64,000 bases of DNA from Micromonospora_I sp040659735. GTDB taxonomy: Bacteria > Actinomycetota > Actinomycetes > Mycobacteriales > Micromonosporaceae. Shown one piece after another: positions 33,745 through 42,035 of this stretch. The notes under the pieces are model-generated. The model had not been told where the DNA came from. It did no database searches and saw nothing but the letters and a program-made list of their open reading frames with translations. The stretch's first letter is position 1, and the number at the start of each line of letters is the position of its first letter. A program made the position numbers and the translations under genes. The DNA lies in contig NZ_JBFANZ010000027.1 of assembly GCF_040659735.1 (NCBI RefSeq), positions 1-64,000 of the forward strand. Direction: 5' to 3'.

Positions 33745-33933
33745 GTGCGCGTCCTCATCCTCAACGAGCGGCAGTGGGACGAACTCCTAGGCACCGGTTG
33801 GACGCCGGGACGGCTGGCTGCCGCCGAACTCGGCGGACGTCCGAGCGTGGCCGAGGCGACCGCATGGCTGACCGCGATCCGCGGCCCCGGTCATCCGGCA
33901 GTACAGCACCACACGATCCGGGGACGGTACTGA
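33745..33933 (+). CDS. Small hypothetical protein, 62 aa
   Basis: Frame with high G/C third-position bias from GTG 33745 to TGA 33933: starts VRVLILNERQWDELLG and contains GRLAAAELGGRPSVAEATAW. The frame is open to an ATG at 33613, but that upstream part has little coding bias, so the short form is preferred. No ribosome site is evident before the GTG, so it may be leaderless. Function unknown. Confidence 0.5.
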   Translation: MRVLILNERQWDELLGTGWTPGRLAAAELGGRPSVAEATAWLTAIRGPGHPAVQHHTIRGRY

Positions 33934-33988
33934 CAACGGAACGCACCCGAACCCGATCGCACGCCACGCGGCCCGCACGTCCCGACCG

Positions 33989-34822
33989 TCAGTCCATGTC
34001 CTCCTTGACCCGGGCGACGAGCTGGGTGGGGTTGACGAAGCGCAGCGCCACGACGAGCAGCACCAGCATCATGGTGGTGTACATGACCGCCATCGCGTCG
34101 ACCGATTGCTGGGCGCGGATGCCGGCCGCCGACATGGAGTAGTAGAGCGCGACCACCAGCGTCTGCGAGTCGGGCCCGGCGGTCAGGAACGTCAGCTCGA
34201 ACATGCCGACCGTGCGCACCAGCACCAGGATCGACGCGGCGAGGATGCCGGGCACCAGCAGCGGGGCGAGGATCCGGGTGAAGACCTGGCTGGTCCGGGC
34301 ACCGCACATCCGGGCGGCCCGTTCGATCGCCGGGTCGATCTGCTCGATGAACGGCGTCATGGTGAGGATGACGAACGGCACCGACGGCACGAGGTTTGCG
34401 AGCACCACGCCGGGGAGGTGGCCGGCGAAGCCGTATTTGTAGAGGACGGTGGCGAGCGGGATGCCGTAGGTGATCGGTGGCATCAGGATCGGCAGCAGGA
34501 AGAGCAGGTAGAGCAGGCGTCGGCCGGGAAACGAGCGGCGGGCGAGCACGTAGGAGGCGGGCACGCCGATCAGCACGGAGATGCCGACGACGAGCAGCGA
34601 GACCTCCAGGGTCACCCCGAAGACGGGGAGCAGGCCGAACTCCCGCCACGCCTGCGCATACCAGTCGCCGGTGTAGCCCTGGGGCAGCCAGGTGTCGAAC
34701 CAGCGGGTGCCGAACGAGCTGACCACCACCGAGCCGATGACCCCGGCCAGGTTGACGAAGAAGAACGCCACGACGCCCCAGACCAACCAGGCCGCCGGCC
34801 GGGCGACAAGGCGACGGCTCAT
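33989..34822 (-). CDS. ABC importer permease 2 (polyamine/iron/phosphonate-type)
   Basis: 277 aa, ATG 34822 behind GGGAAGGG and overlapping the permease 1 stop. Six hydrophobic helices. The cytosolic coupling (EAA) loop is EQIDPAIERAARMCGA, followed by FTRILAPLLVPG. Fourth gene of the importer operon. Confidence 0.88.
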   Translation of the reverse strand: MSRRLVARPAAWLVWGVVAFFFVNLAGVIGSVVVSSFGTRWFDTWLPQGYTGDWYAQAWREFGLLPVFGVTLEVSLLVVGISVLIGVPASYVLARRSFPGRRLLYLLFLLPILMPPITYGIPLATVLYKYGFAGHLPGVVLANLVPSVPFVILTMTPFIEQIDPAIERAARMCGARTSQVFTRILAPLLVPGILAASILVLVRTVGMFELTFLTAGPDSQTLVVALYYSMSAAGIRAQQSVDAMAVMYTTMMLVLLVVALRFVNPTQLVARVKEDMD

Positions 34823-35703
34823 CCCTTCCCTCCCGCCGTCGAACCGGTGTAGAGCAGCGCCCGCCAGCCGAGCACCGCGGCGATGACGAGCAACTCGACC
34901 ACGCCCATGATCACGGCGATGGCGGACGCCATCGGATAGTCGTAGCGGACGTACGCGGCGTCGTAGGCGGCGATGGAGATGACCCGGGTCTCCCCCGCCG
35001 GGTCGCCGACCAGCACCGCCGACGGGAAGACGCTGAATGCCAGCACGAAGGTCAGGCAGAACGTGGTCGCCAGGCCGGGCGCGAGCAGCGGCAGGGTGAT
35101 CCGGCGGAACCGTTGCGCCCAGCCGGCGCCGAGCGTGGCCGCGGCCCGCTCCAGCGTCGGGTCGATGCCGGACAGGTAGGAGAGCACCAGCAGGAACGCG
35201 AACGGGAATCCGGTGATGACCAGGGAGAAGAACACGCCCCAGTAGTTGTTGGTCAGCCGCACGGGCGCGTCGGCCAGCCCGGTCGAGAGCAGGATGCGGT
35301 TGAACCAGCCGGTGGGGCCGAGGAAGTTGAGCAGCCCCTGCGCGGTGAGCACGGTGCCCAGGGTGATCGGCACGACCAGCACGGTGGTGAGCAGCCGCTT
35401 GCCACGGAACCGGCCGCGCAGCCGGTAGGCGATCGGCACCGACGCGGCGACGTTGAGCAGCGCCGCGGGCAGCGACAGGCCGAGCGTGGTGAGCACCGTG
35501 TCGCGCTGGTAGGCGTCGGTGAAGAACTCCCGGTACGCCCCGAGCGGACCGCCGGTCGTGGGCTGGAAGGAGAGGCCGACGCCGTACAGGAAGGGGTAGA
35601 TGAAGAGCACCACGACGAACGCCGCGGCCGGCGCGAGCAGCAGGAGTTGGCGGTCGATGCCGCGCTCGGCGAGGCGGTGCCGCAGCGCGGTGGGCCGGCT
35701 CAT
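34819..35703 (-). CDS. ABC importer permease 1
   Basis: 294 aa, overlapping the ATPase gene by 4 bp. Helices begin with LLLLAPAAAFVVVLFIYPFL. The coupling loop is IDPTLERAAATLGA then FRRITLPLLAPG. With permease 2 it forms the transmembrane heterodimer of a PotBC/FbpB-like importer. Confidence 0.88.
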   Translation of the reverse strand: MSRPTALRHRLAERGIDRQLLLLAPAAAFVVVLFIYPFLYGVGLSFQPTTGGPLGAYREFFTDAYQRDTVLTTLGLSLPAALLNVAASVPIAYRLRGRFRGKRLLTTVLVVPITLGTVLTAQGLLNFLGPTGWFNRILLSTGLADAPVRLTNNYWGVFFSLVITGFPFAFLLVLSYLSGIDPTLERAAATLGAGWAQRFRRITLPLLAPGLATTFCLTFVLAFSVFPSAVLVGDPAGETRVISIAAYDAAYVRYDYPMASAIAVIMGVVELLVIAAVLGWRALLYTGSTAGGKG

Positions 35704-36764
35704 CCGCCGGCCCCGTCGTCGGCGGGAAAGGCCAGGACCCGCGCCGGGTCCGCGGCCACCAGGATCTTGTCGCCCGGTCCCGGTCTTTCGGAGGTACGCA
35801 GATGCAGGCGTACGCCGTTGTCGGTGCGCGCCTCGACGGCGACCTCGCGGCCCTGGTATTCGACCACCTCGACGGTGGCCGGGATGCCATCGGATGCGAC
35901 GAGGCGCAGGTCCTCGGGGCGGATGCCGACGATCACGTCGTCGCCGAGGTCGATCGGCCCGACCGAGGTGCCGCTCAGACGCAGGCCGGTGCCGGCCACG
36001 ACGACGCGGTCGCCGACCTTCTCGGCGACGGTCAGCGGGAGCAGGTTGCGGTAGCCCATGAAGTCGGCGACGTGCCGGGTGGCCGGGCGGGTGTGTACCT
36101 GTTCGGGGGTGCCGATCTGCTCGACCCGGCCGTCGCGGAGCACGACCAGACGGTCGGCCATCGACAGCGCCTCCTCCTGGTCGTGAGTGACGTAGACGGT
36201 GGTCAGGCCGAGCGACTGGTGCAGGCGGCGGATCTCGGTGCGCATCTCCAGCCGCAGCTTTGCGTCCAGGTTGGACAGTGGCTCGTCCATCAGGACCAGC
36301 GCCGGTTCGAGCACGACGGCCCGGGCGATGGCGACGCGCTGTTGCTGGCCGCCGGAGAGCTGCCCGGGCAGCTTGCCGGCGTGCTCGTCGAGACGGACCA
36401 GCTTGATCGCCTCGTCCGTGCGGCGACGGACCTCGGCGCGGGGCAGCCGGCGCATCTGCAGCCCGAAGGCGATGTTCTTCCGCACCGACATGTGCGGGAA
36501 GAGCGCGTAGTTCTGGAACACCATGCCGAAGCCGCGCCGCTCGGGCGGCACCGTGTCGAGCCGGTCGTCGTCGGCCCAGATGCTGCCGCCGGAGAGCGGC
36601 AGCAGCCCGGCCAGGCAGTTGAGGGCGGTGGACTTGCCGCAGCCCGACGGGCCGAGCAGGGCGATGAACTCGCCGCGCGTGATGGTGAGGGTCAGGTCGG
36701 CCAGGGCGGGGTGCCCGGCGAAGCGCCGCGTCACCGCGTCCAACCGGAGCTGCGTGAAGCTCAC
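35700..36764 (-). CDS. ABC importer ATP-binding protein (PotA/FbpC-like)
   Basis: 354 aa from the GTG at 36764, which overlaps the binding-protein stop (GTGA). Walker A GPSGCGKST, Q-loop FQNYALFPHMSV, signature LSGGQQQRVAIAR, Walker B LVLMDEPLSNLDAKLR, switch His VTHDQEEA, then a C-terminal TOBE-type regulatory domain (GIRPEDLRL, VEYQGREVAVEA). The LDAKLR and TOBE features place it in the PotA/FbpC/UgpC group. Confidence 0.92.
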   Translation of the reverse strand: MSFTQLRLDAVTRRFAGHPALADLTLTITRGEFIALLGPSGCGKSTALNCLAGLLPLSGGSIWADDDRLDTVPPERRGFGMVFQNYALFPHMSVRKNIAFGLQMRRLPRAEVRRRTDEAIKLVRLDEHAGKLPGQLSGGQQQRVAIARAVVLEPALVLMDEPLSNLDAKLRLEMRTEIRRLHQSLGLTTVYVTHDQEEALSMADRLVVLRDGRVEQIGTPEQVHTRPATRHVADFMGYRNLLPLTVAEKVGDRVVVAGTGLRLSGTSVGPIDLGDDVIVGIRPEDLRLVASDGIPATVEVVEYQGREVAVEARTDNGVRLHLRTSERPGPGDKILVAADPARVLAFPADDGAGG

Positions 36765-37975
36765 TTCCTGACCTTCGCGCCGCCGATTTCGCGATCCCAC
36801 CGGTCGAACGCCGCCACCACCGCCTTGGCGTCCAGCGGCACCTCGATCGGGTGCTCGGCGATGAGCTTCTCGTACTCGGGCCGGCCGTACTCCGCGATCG
36901 CCGTGCGGCTCTCCTGCGGCGCCATCTCCAGCGTCACACCGGAGAGCGCGGGACCGGGATAGAAGTAGCCCTTGTCGTACGCCTTGGCCTGCTGCTCACG
37001 CGTGAGCATCGAGTTGAGCAGGGCCAGCACGGCGGCCTGCTTGTCGGTGGAGACGCCCTTGGGCACGACGGCGTAGTGCGCGTCGGTCACCCAGTGGAAG
37101 CCGTCGAGCGCCCCGATCCGGGCCTCCTTCGGCACGGTGCCCAGCACGCGCGGGTTGATGTCCCAACCGGTGGTCGTCGCGATGATCTTCGCGGAGCCGT
37201 TGGCCAGGTTCTTCATCGTCTCGCTGGTGCCCGACGGGTAGAGGGTGACGTGCTTGTCGAGTTCCCTGAGGTAGGCCCAGGTCTTCTCCCAGCCGTTGAC
37301 CGGGTCCTTCGGGTCCTTGTCGCCGAGCAGATAGGGCAGCCCCATCAGGAAGGTGCGACCCGGTCCGGAGTTGGAGGGGCGGGCGTACTGGACGGCGCCC
37401 GGGTTGGCCCTGGCGTAGTCGAGCAGCCCCTGCGCGGTGGTCGGCGGGTTGGGCACCTTCGACGGCAGGTATTCGATCAGCGGCCCCGACGGGTAGTAGG
37501 TGACGGTGACGCCATGGTCGCCGGCGAGCTTCTGCATCGCGGCCGCTCCCGGCAGATACTTCTGCATGCCGGGCAGCCGGTCGGCGTACGTCGGCAGCAG
37601 CGGCGTCCACAGCCCCTGCTCGATGCCGGCGGCCAGCCCGTCCACGCCGGTGAGGACCAGGTCGATGTCGACCCGGTTGGCGTTCTGCTGCGCTTTGATC
37701 TTGCCGACCAGCTCGGGCGCGGGCGATTTGCTGTAGGTGACCCGCGAGACGACGTCGGAGTTCTTCGCGACGAACTCGTCGATCATTGACTGGGTGAGCT
37801 GGAGGTTGCCGGCGACGTCGAGGATGTTGAGGGCGACCGCCTTCGCCGGCTTGTCGGGCACCGCCCCGCCGGTCCGCGCCGGTCCCCCGGCGGGTTCGGG
37901 GGCGCCGCACGCGGCGACCAGGCCGAGCGCACCCAGCGCGGCGACCGCGGCGAGATGACGTCGATTCAGGAGCAT
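36761..37975 (-). CDS. Extracellular solute-binding lipoprotein of the importer
   Basis: 404 aa, ATG 37975. Lipobox LVAACG near residue 23, then a Pro/Gly linker and a periplasmic-binding fold with DLVLTGVDGLAAGIEQGLW, TVTYYPSGPLIEYLP and YSKSPAPELVGKIKA. It looks like the group 1 (PotD/iron/phosphonate) binding proteins. It heads the four-gene operon, each gene overlapping the next by 4 bp. The ligand is not known; the GH115 gene upstream hints at a plant-polysaccharide context, but this binding-protein type is not a typical sugar binder. Confidence 0.87.
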   Translation of the reverse strand: MLLNRRHLAAVAALGALGLVAACGAPEPAGGPARTGGAVPDKPAKAVALNILDVAGNLQLTQSMIDEFVAKNSDVVSRVTYSKSPAPELVGKIKAQQNANRVDIDLVLTGVDGLAAGIEQGLWTPLLPTYADRLPGMQKYLPGAAAMQKLAGDHGVTVTYYPSGPLIEYLPSKVPNPPTTAQGLLDYARANPGAVQYARPSNSGPGRTFLMGLPYLLGDKDPKDPVNGWEKTWAYLRELDKHVTLYPSGTSETMKNLANGSAKIIATTTGWDINPRVLGTVPKEARIGALDGFHWVTDAHYAVVPKGVSTDKQAAVLALLNSMLTREQQAKAYDKGYFYPGPALSGVTLEMAPQESRTAIAEYGRPEYEKLIAEHPIEVPLDAKAVVAAFDRWDREIGGAKVRK

Positions 37976-37994
37976 CGATTCCCCTTCCGATTAC

Positions 37995-38034
37995 GGCGAT
38001 CCCATCGCCGGCCGGAGCCGACGATGGGATCGCC
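37995..38034 (-). terminator. 13-bp perfect hairpin between GH115 gene and importer operon
   Basis: GGCGATCCCATCG (37995-38007) and its exact complement (38022-38034) with a 14-nt loop. It lies 20 bases after the GH115 stop and 20 before the binding-protein ATG, so it is a terminator or attenuator that partly separates the two units. Confidence 0.75.
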
Positions 38035-38053
38035 ACGTGCTGGGCTGCGCCCC

Positions 38054-41000
38054 TTACCTGTCGACGCGGACGCTCTCCGGTGGGCCGAGGTAGCTGTACT
38101 TCACGCCGCCGGTGTCGACGACGAGCTTCTGCACGACCACGGTCGGGTCGACCATCCAGAGCTTCACCGTGTGCACCCCGGGCTTGTCGATCATGTGGGT
38201 GGTGAACGTGACATTGACGTTGTCCGACGTGTTCCTCTCCCACTGTCGGTTCATGCCACCGTCGTCCGCACCCGTGACGCGGGTAATGTTCACGATCTGC
38301 GGCTCGGCGTCATCGATCGAGATCGCATACTTCAGCCCGTCCGTGGGCCGCACGTTGTTGCGCGGCGACAGGATCGTCGACACGGTGACCGGCCCGGTCG
38401 AGGTGAGCGTCATCCGGTATTCCAGCCGGGGGCCCGCGCCGCCCGGCCCCCGGCTGGCCGCGTCGACCGGCCACAGCGTCATGCCGTTGCCGGTCTTGGC
38501 GATCCCCGGGATGAGCTTCCACTGCACGTCCTTCGCGTTCACCGCTCTCGTGTAGTGGTCGGCCAGCATCGAGACGTAGCCGTTGGCCTCCACGAAACCC
38601 TGGGCCCGACCGCGCGGCAGGCGGTTGTCGACGACGGCGGTGACCTCGACGCGGCGACCGTCCGGCGCCGCGACGGTGAGCGGCACCCGCGTGATCCCGT
38701 GCGGCGCCCGCTGCCAGTCGACACGCACCGTGGCCCGCACCTGCTTGTCGACCCGGCCCTTCGCGGGCGACACCGTCACCCACGGCGTTCCGGCGGTGAT
38801 GCTGTAGTCGAAGGCGGTGGCGCCGCGGTTGAACACCTCGAGGTACTGCGCCGGCTGACTCTGGTGCGGGCTGAAGGTCGGCAGCACGGCGGGCGTCTGC
38901 GGTGCCGGGGGCTCTGCCGCCGTCCACCACTGCTCCGAGCCGTCGATCGCCACCCCCATCTCGGCGGCGACCGGCACCTCGATCCGCTTCAGCAACGGGT
39001 AGATCTCATCGGGCAGCGCCACGTGGTTGTCGGTCTGCGGCTGCTGCCAGGACGCGTTGTTGTAGCGCGCCGCGTTGCCGTACCCGATCTTGGGTTGGGT
39101 CTGGAAGCCGGCCCACTTCCCGCCGGCCAGCTCGGTGTTGTAGTAGTCCGACATCGCCTGGTCCTCGGCGAACCGCGCCTCGGCCAGAGCCGCCACGTCG
39201 TTGGTGGCCGCGCGCCCCTGCTTGGCGTAGAGCAGGTTGGTGAAGTTGGCGTGCCGCAGCGCGTAGAGGTTGGCGCTCGCCTTCACCTGGTAGTGGACGA
39301 GCTGGTAGTAGGCGTCCTGATAGGACGGGGGCAGCTTCGCGCGGAGCCGCTCCGCCTTCGCCGCGAGCGCCTGCCACTCCGCGGCGACGCGGTCCATCTC
39401 CTGGTAGTCGGTCAGGCTGAACGGGTTGCCCTGGTCGTCGTAGACGATCGCGTCGCGGTCCGTCGCCGGGTCCCTGGTCGGGTCGAGGGTGATGCGCCGG
39501 TTGAGCAGCTCCGGCTTACGGCGCGACTGCAGAAACCCGTACGCGTTCAGCACGGCGGCGATCTCCGCGGCGTGCTCCGGCCCGAAGTTCTGCGCCGCGT
39601 ACCGGCGCTCCCACTCGGGCAGCCGCTCCAGCGGCCAGCGGTCGGGGTCCCAGGCGTAGTCGAGGAAGAACTGCAGCGGCAACTCCTCGTTCTTCATGTC
39701 GCCCACGTTGACCACCCAGAGCCGGTCGACGCCGGACCGGTAGCTCAGGTGCAGTTGCTCCCACGTGTTGGCCAGGTTGACCGTGTCGGCCCACTTGTAG
39801 TTGCGGCCGCCGCCCACGTAGTCGAAGTGGTAGTACATGCCGTAGCCGCCGCCGCGCGCCGCAAGGCCCCGGTCCGGCAGCTTGCGCATGTTGCCCCAGT
39901 TGTCGTCGCAGAACACCACCGTGACGTCGTCCGGCGGCCGGTAACCGGAGTCCCAGTAGCGCTGGACCTCCTTGTAGAGCGTCTGCACCTGCGGCGCCCC
40001 GATCAGCCCCGTCTCGGCCAGGATCTGCCGCTGGGTGTCGATGATGGTGCTCATCAGGTCGATGCCGTCGCCGTCGGGCAGGCTCACGTCGCCGTTGCCC
40101 CGCATGCCGAGGGTGACCACGCCCTCGAAGCCCTGCTCCTTCATGCGCTCCGCGCCGTCGCGCCAGTACGCCTTGATCGCGTCGCCGTTGCGGCGGAAAC
40201 TCCACTCCCCCGTGCCGCCGTACGGGTCGCGGCCGGGCGTGGTGATCGTGCCGTTGCTGTCCCGGACGGCCGGCACGGCGTGCCGGTTCCACTCCTCGAT
40301 GCCGCGCATCATCGGCGCCTCGTGCGAGGTGCCCATCACCACGCCGTACGCCGTGGCGGTCGCGTGGTTGGCCGGGTCGTCCTCGGCGAACGCCCGACCC
40401 CACACCGCCGGCCACAGGTAGTTGGCCTTCAGCCGCAGCATCGTCTCGAAGACGGTCGCGAAGAAGTCGGAGTTGAAGCCGTTGGGGAAGCCGGGCGCCT
40501 TTCCGGGGCCGAAGTGGCCGGGCGCCCAGGTGCCCAGGGCCGGATTCTCGTCGTTGATGAAGAACCCGCGATATTTCACCGCCGGCGTGCCCTGGCTGAA
40601 CCGGCCGGGCAGCACGGAGAGCGTGTCCCGGTGCCGGGACGGGACGTCGTCCCAGAAGTGCCAGGGCGACACTCCGATCTGCTTCGAGGTCTCGTAGACA
40701 CCGAAGATCGTGCCCCGCTGGTCGCTGCCGGCGATGATGAACGCCCTGCCGACGCCCGGCAACGGGTCGTCCACCACCTGCTGCAGCGAGGTCTCCCACT
40801 TGCCGGCGATGCCGGTGACATCGAGCTTGCCGGCGGCGACCAGCCCGTCGATCAGCGGGCTGCGCCCGATCGTGCCGACCAGCACGATCTCGCGCCGCGC
40901 GGGAATGCGGTCGACCCAGACGGTGGGCTCCACGTCGGTGACCCGCTTGATGTCGGCCCGCAGGTCGTGAACCACCCGGACCACGCCGGGATGGTCGACG

Positions 41001-41233
41001 CCGCTGACCACCAACGGCGCGCCCGCGCCGCCGGCCACGAGCGGAAACGCGCCGGCTGTTTTCGTATACGCGATGTAGGTGCCGCGTTCGTGCCGGCCGG
41101 TCGGCTCGGGCGCGGCGGTGGCGGAACCGGCGAGCGCGGGAGCGGCGGTGGCCGCGAGCGTGACCGACATGAACACCCTCACGAACCTCGATGCGGACCG
41201 GGGTGGCTGGGCGGGAGCGGCGGAGCGTCTCAT
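38054..41233 (-). CDS. Secreted GH115-family alpha-glucuronidase
   Basis: 1059 aa from the ATG at 41233, with GGAG 8-9 nt upstream and a basic N-terminus leading to a signal peptide ending near AGSATA. Blocks typical of GH115 are present: GRSPLIDGLVAAGKLDVTGI, KYRGFFINDENPALGTW, RLKANYLWPAVWGRAF, GTSHEAPMMRGIEEWNRH and VVFCDDNWGNMRKLP. A C-terminal GH115 accessory domain (EANGYVSMLADHY onward) follows. GH115 enzymes remove (methyl)glucuronic acid from xylan or arabinogalactan. It has its own promoter with a palindromic operator. Confidence 0.92.
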   Translation of the reverse strand: MRRSAAPAQPPRSASRFVRVFMSVTLAATAAPALAGSATAAPEPTGRHERGTYIAYTKTAGAFPLVAGGAGAPLVVSGVDHPGVVRVVHDLRADIKRVTDVEPTVWVDRIPARREIVLVGTIGRSPLIDGLVAAGKLDVTGIAGKWETSLQQVVDDPLPGVGRAFIIAGSDQRGTIFGVYETSKQIGVSPWHFWDDVPSRHRDTLSVLPGRFSQGTPAVKYRGFFINDENPALGTWAPGHFGPGKAPGFPNGFNSDFFATVFETMLRLKANYLWPAVWGRAFAEDDPANHATATAYGVVMGTSHEAPMMRGIEEWNRHAVPAVRDSNGTITTPGRDPYGGTGEWSFRRNGDAIKAYWRDGAERMKEQGFEGVVTLGMRGNGDVSLPDGDGIDLMSTIIDTQRQILAETGLIGAPQVQTLYKEVQRYWDSGYRPPDDVTVVFCDDNWGNMRKLPDRGLAARGGGYGMYYHFDYVGGGRNYKWADTVNLANTWEQLHLSYRSGVDRLWVVNVGDMKNEELPLQFFLDYAWDPDRWPLERLPEWERRYAAQNFGPEHAAEIAAVLNAYGFLQSRRKPELLNRRITLDPTRDPATDRDAIVYDDQGNPFSLTDYQEMDRVAAEWQALAAKAERLRAKLPPSYQDAYYQLVHYQVKASANLYALRHANFTNLLYAKQGRAATNDVAALAEARFAEDQAMSDYYNTELAGGKWAGFQTQPKIGYGNAARYNNASWQQPQTDNHVALPDEIYPLLKRIEVPVAAEMGVAIDGSEQWWTAAEPPAPQTPAVLPTFSPHQSQPAQYLEVFNRGATAFDYSITAGTPWVTVSPAKGRVDKQVRATVRVDWQRAPHGITRVPLTVAAPDGRRVEVTAVVDNRLPRGRAQGFVEANGYVSMLADHYTRAVNAKDVQWKLIPGIAKTGNGMTLWPVDAASRGPGGAGPRLEYRMTLTSTGPVTVSTILSPRNNVRPTDGLKYAISIDDAEPQIVNITRVTGADDGGMNRQWERNTSDNVNVTFTTHMIDKPGVHTVKLWMVDPTVVVQKLVVDTGGVKYSYLGPPESVRVDR

Positions 41234-41280
41234 GTCGCATCTCCGTGGGGGACGGGGCGGGGGCCCCTGCGCTCGCGAAA

Positions 41281-41328
41281 CTTCCGGAAGTGTTCCGGAA
41301 GAATATCCATCCCCTCCGATGGGGTCAA
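41281..41328 (-). promoter_or_regulatory. Promoter and palindromic operator of the GH115 gene
   Basis: On the minus strand TTGACC (41323-41328) and TATTCT (41300-41305) are separated by exactly 17 bp. The start of transcription would fall near 41293, inside a double palindrome: CTTCCGGAAG (41281-41290) and TTCCGGAA (41293-41300). An operator over the start site implies repression, most likely by a sugar-responsive LacI- or similar-type regulator not present here. Confidence 0.7.
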
Positions 41329-41484
41329 GCGGTCGCCGTCGATTTCTCCCGCCACCCGGACACGCCGACGCCGCGCGCCTCGAACACAAGGCCATCGACA
41401 ATGGACAAACTGCAGAACGAGCCGACCGCCACGCCGCGAGGGCGTGACGGCCGGTCGGCCCGTTCCCGGAACCCGCCGTCCCCT

Positions 41485-41800
41485 TAGTTCAGGTAGGACG
41501 TCGGGAACGAATAGATCATTCGGCCGGGATGCAGGTGCTCGGCGACCGACCAAAACTCCCGGTTGGCCCGCCCCGTAGGAGAAGTCCTCCGGTCCGACCG
41601 GAGACAAGATCTCCCCGTTGGGCACGAGGCTGTCGCCGCTGACCCTCACGCGAGTGACTTGCCGTTGTTCGTCAGGTCACTGGAGTTGAAGATCCTGCAT
41701 GAGCCGTGACGGACCGCCTGGTACAGGCCGTCCTGGATCACCGCCGTCATGCTCGCCTTCTGCAGGGGAATGGCCGCCAACGTGGTGGCTCGATCTGGCG
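41485..41800 (-). pseudogene. Decayed gene fragment, family unknown
   Basis: Three frames on the minus strand join into one protein-like text. The first is IPLQKASMTAVIQDGLYQAV and CRIFNSSDLTNNGKSLA. The second is VSGDSLVPNGEILSPVGPED followed by FSYG. The third is NREFWSVAEHLHPGRMIYSF ending PTSYLN before a TAA near 41485. At least two frameshifts separate them and no start is evident. Codon use is coding-like in each piece. I do not recognise the family. It lies just upstream of the GH115 promoter; the remaining stretch to 42035 shows no further gene. Confidence 0.45.
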
Positions 41801-42035
41801 AAAACCTGCAATGAATCTTGGATGCGCTGGTCAGGGGCCGGGCCGCGGCGTTGGACTCTTTGCTCTACGGTGCTTCGCATGGTTATGGATGACGGAGCGG
41901 AGCGGCTATACCGTTCCTGACCTGGCCGCAACACGTCACCGGCCCGATCCACCCCCCGCAGGGTCCGCCCCACCTCGGCTCAACCGATTCTGACCGCGGC
42001 CGATAAGAGGAGCGAGGTCGAGGGAGAGGAGACGC

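Noticed and set aside
37955..41578. 1207-codon plus-strand open frame
   Set aside because: Exact antisense of the GH115 gene; its text is Arg/Val/His-rich without domain features, a shadow of high-GC codon bias.
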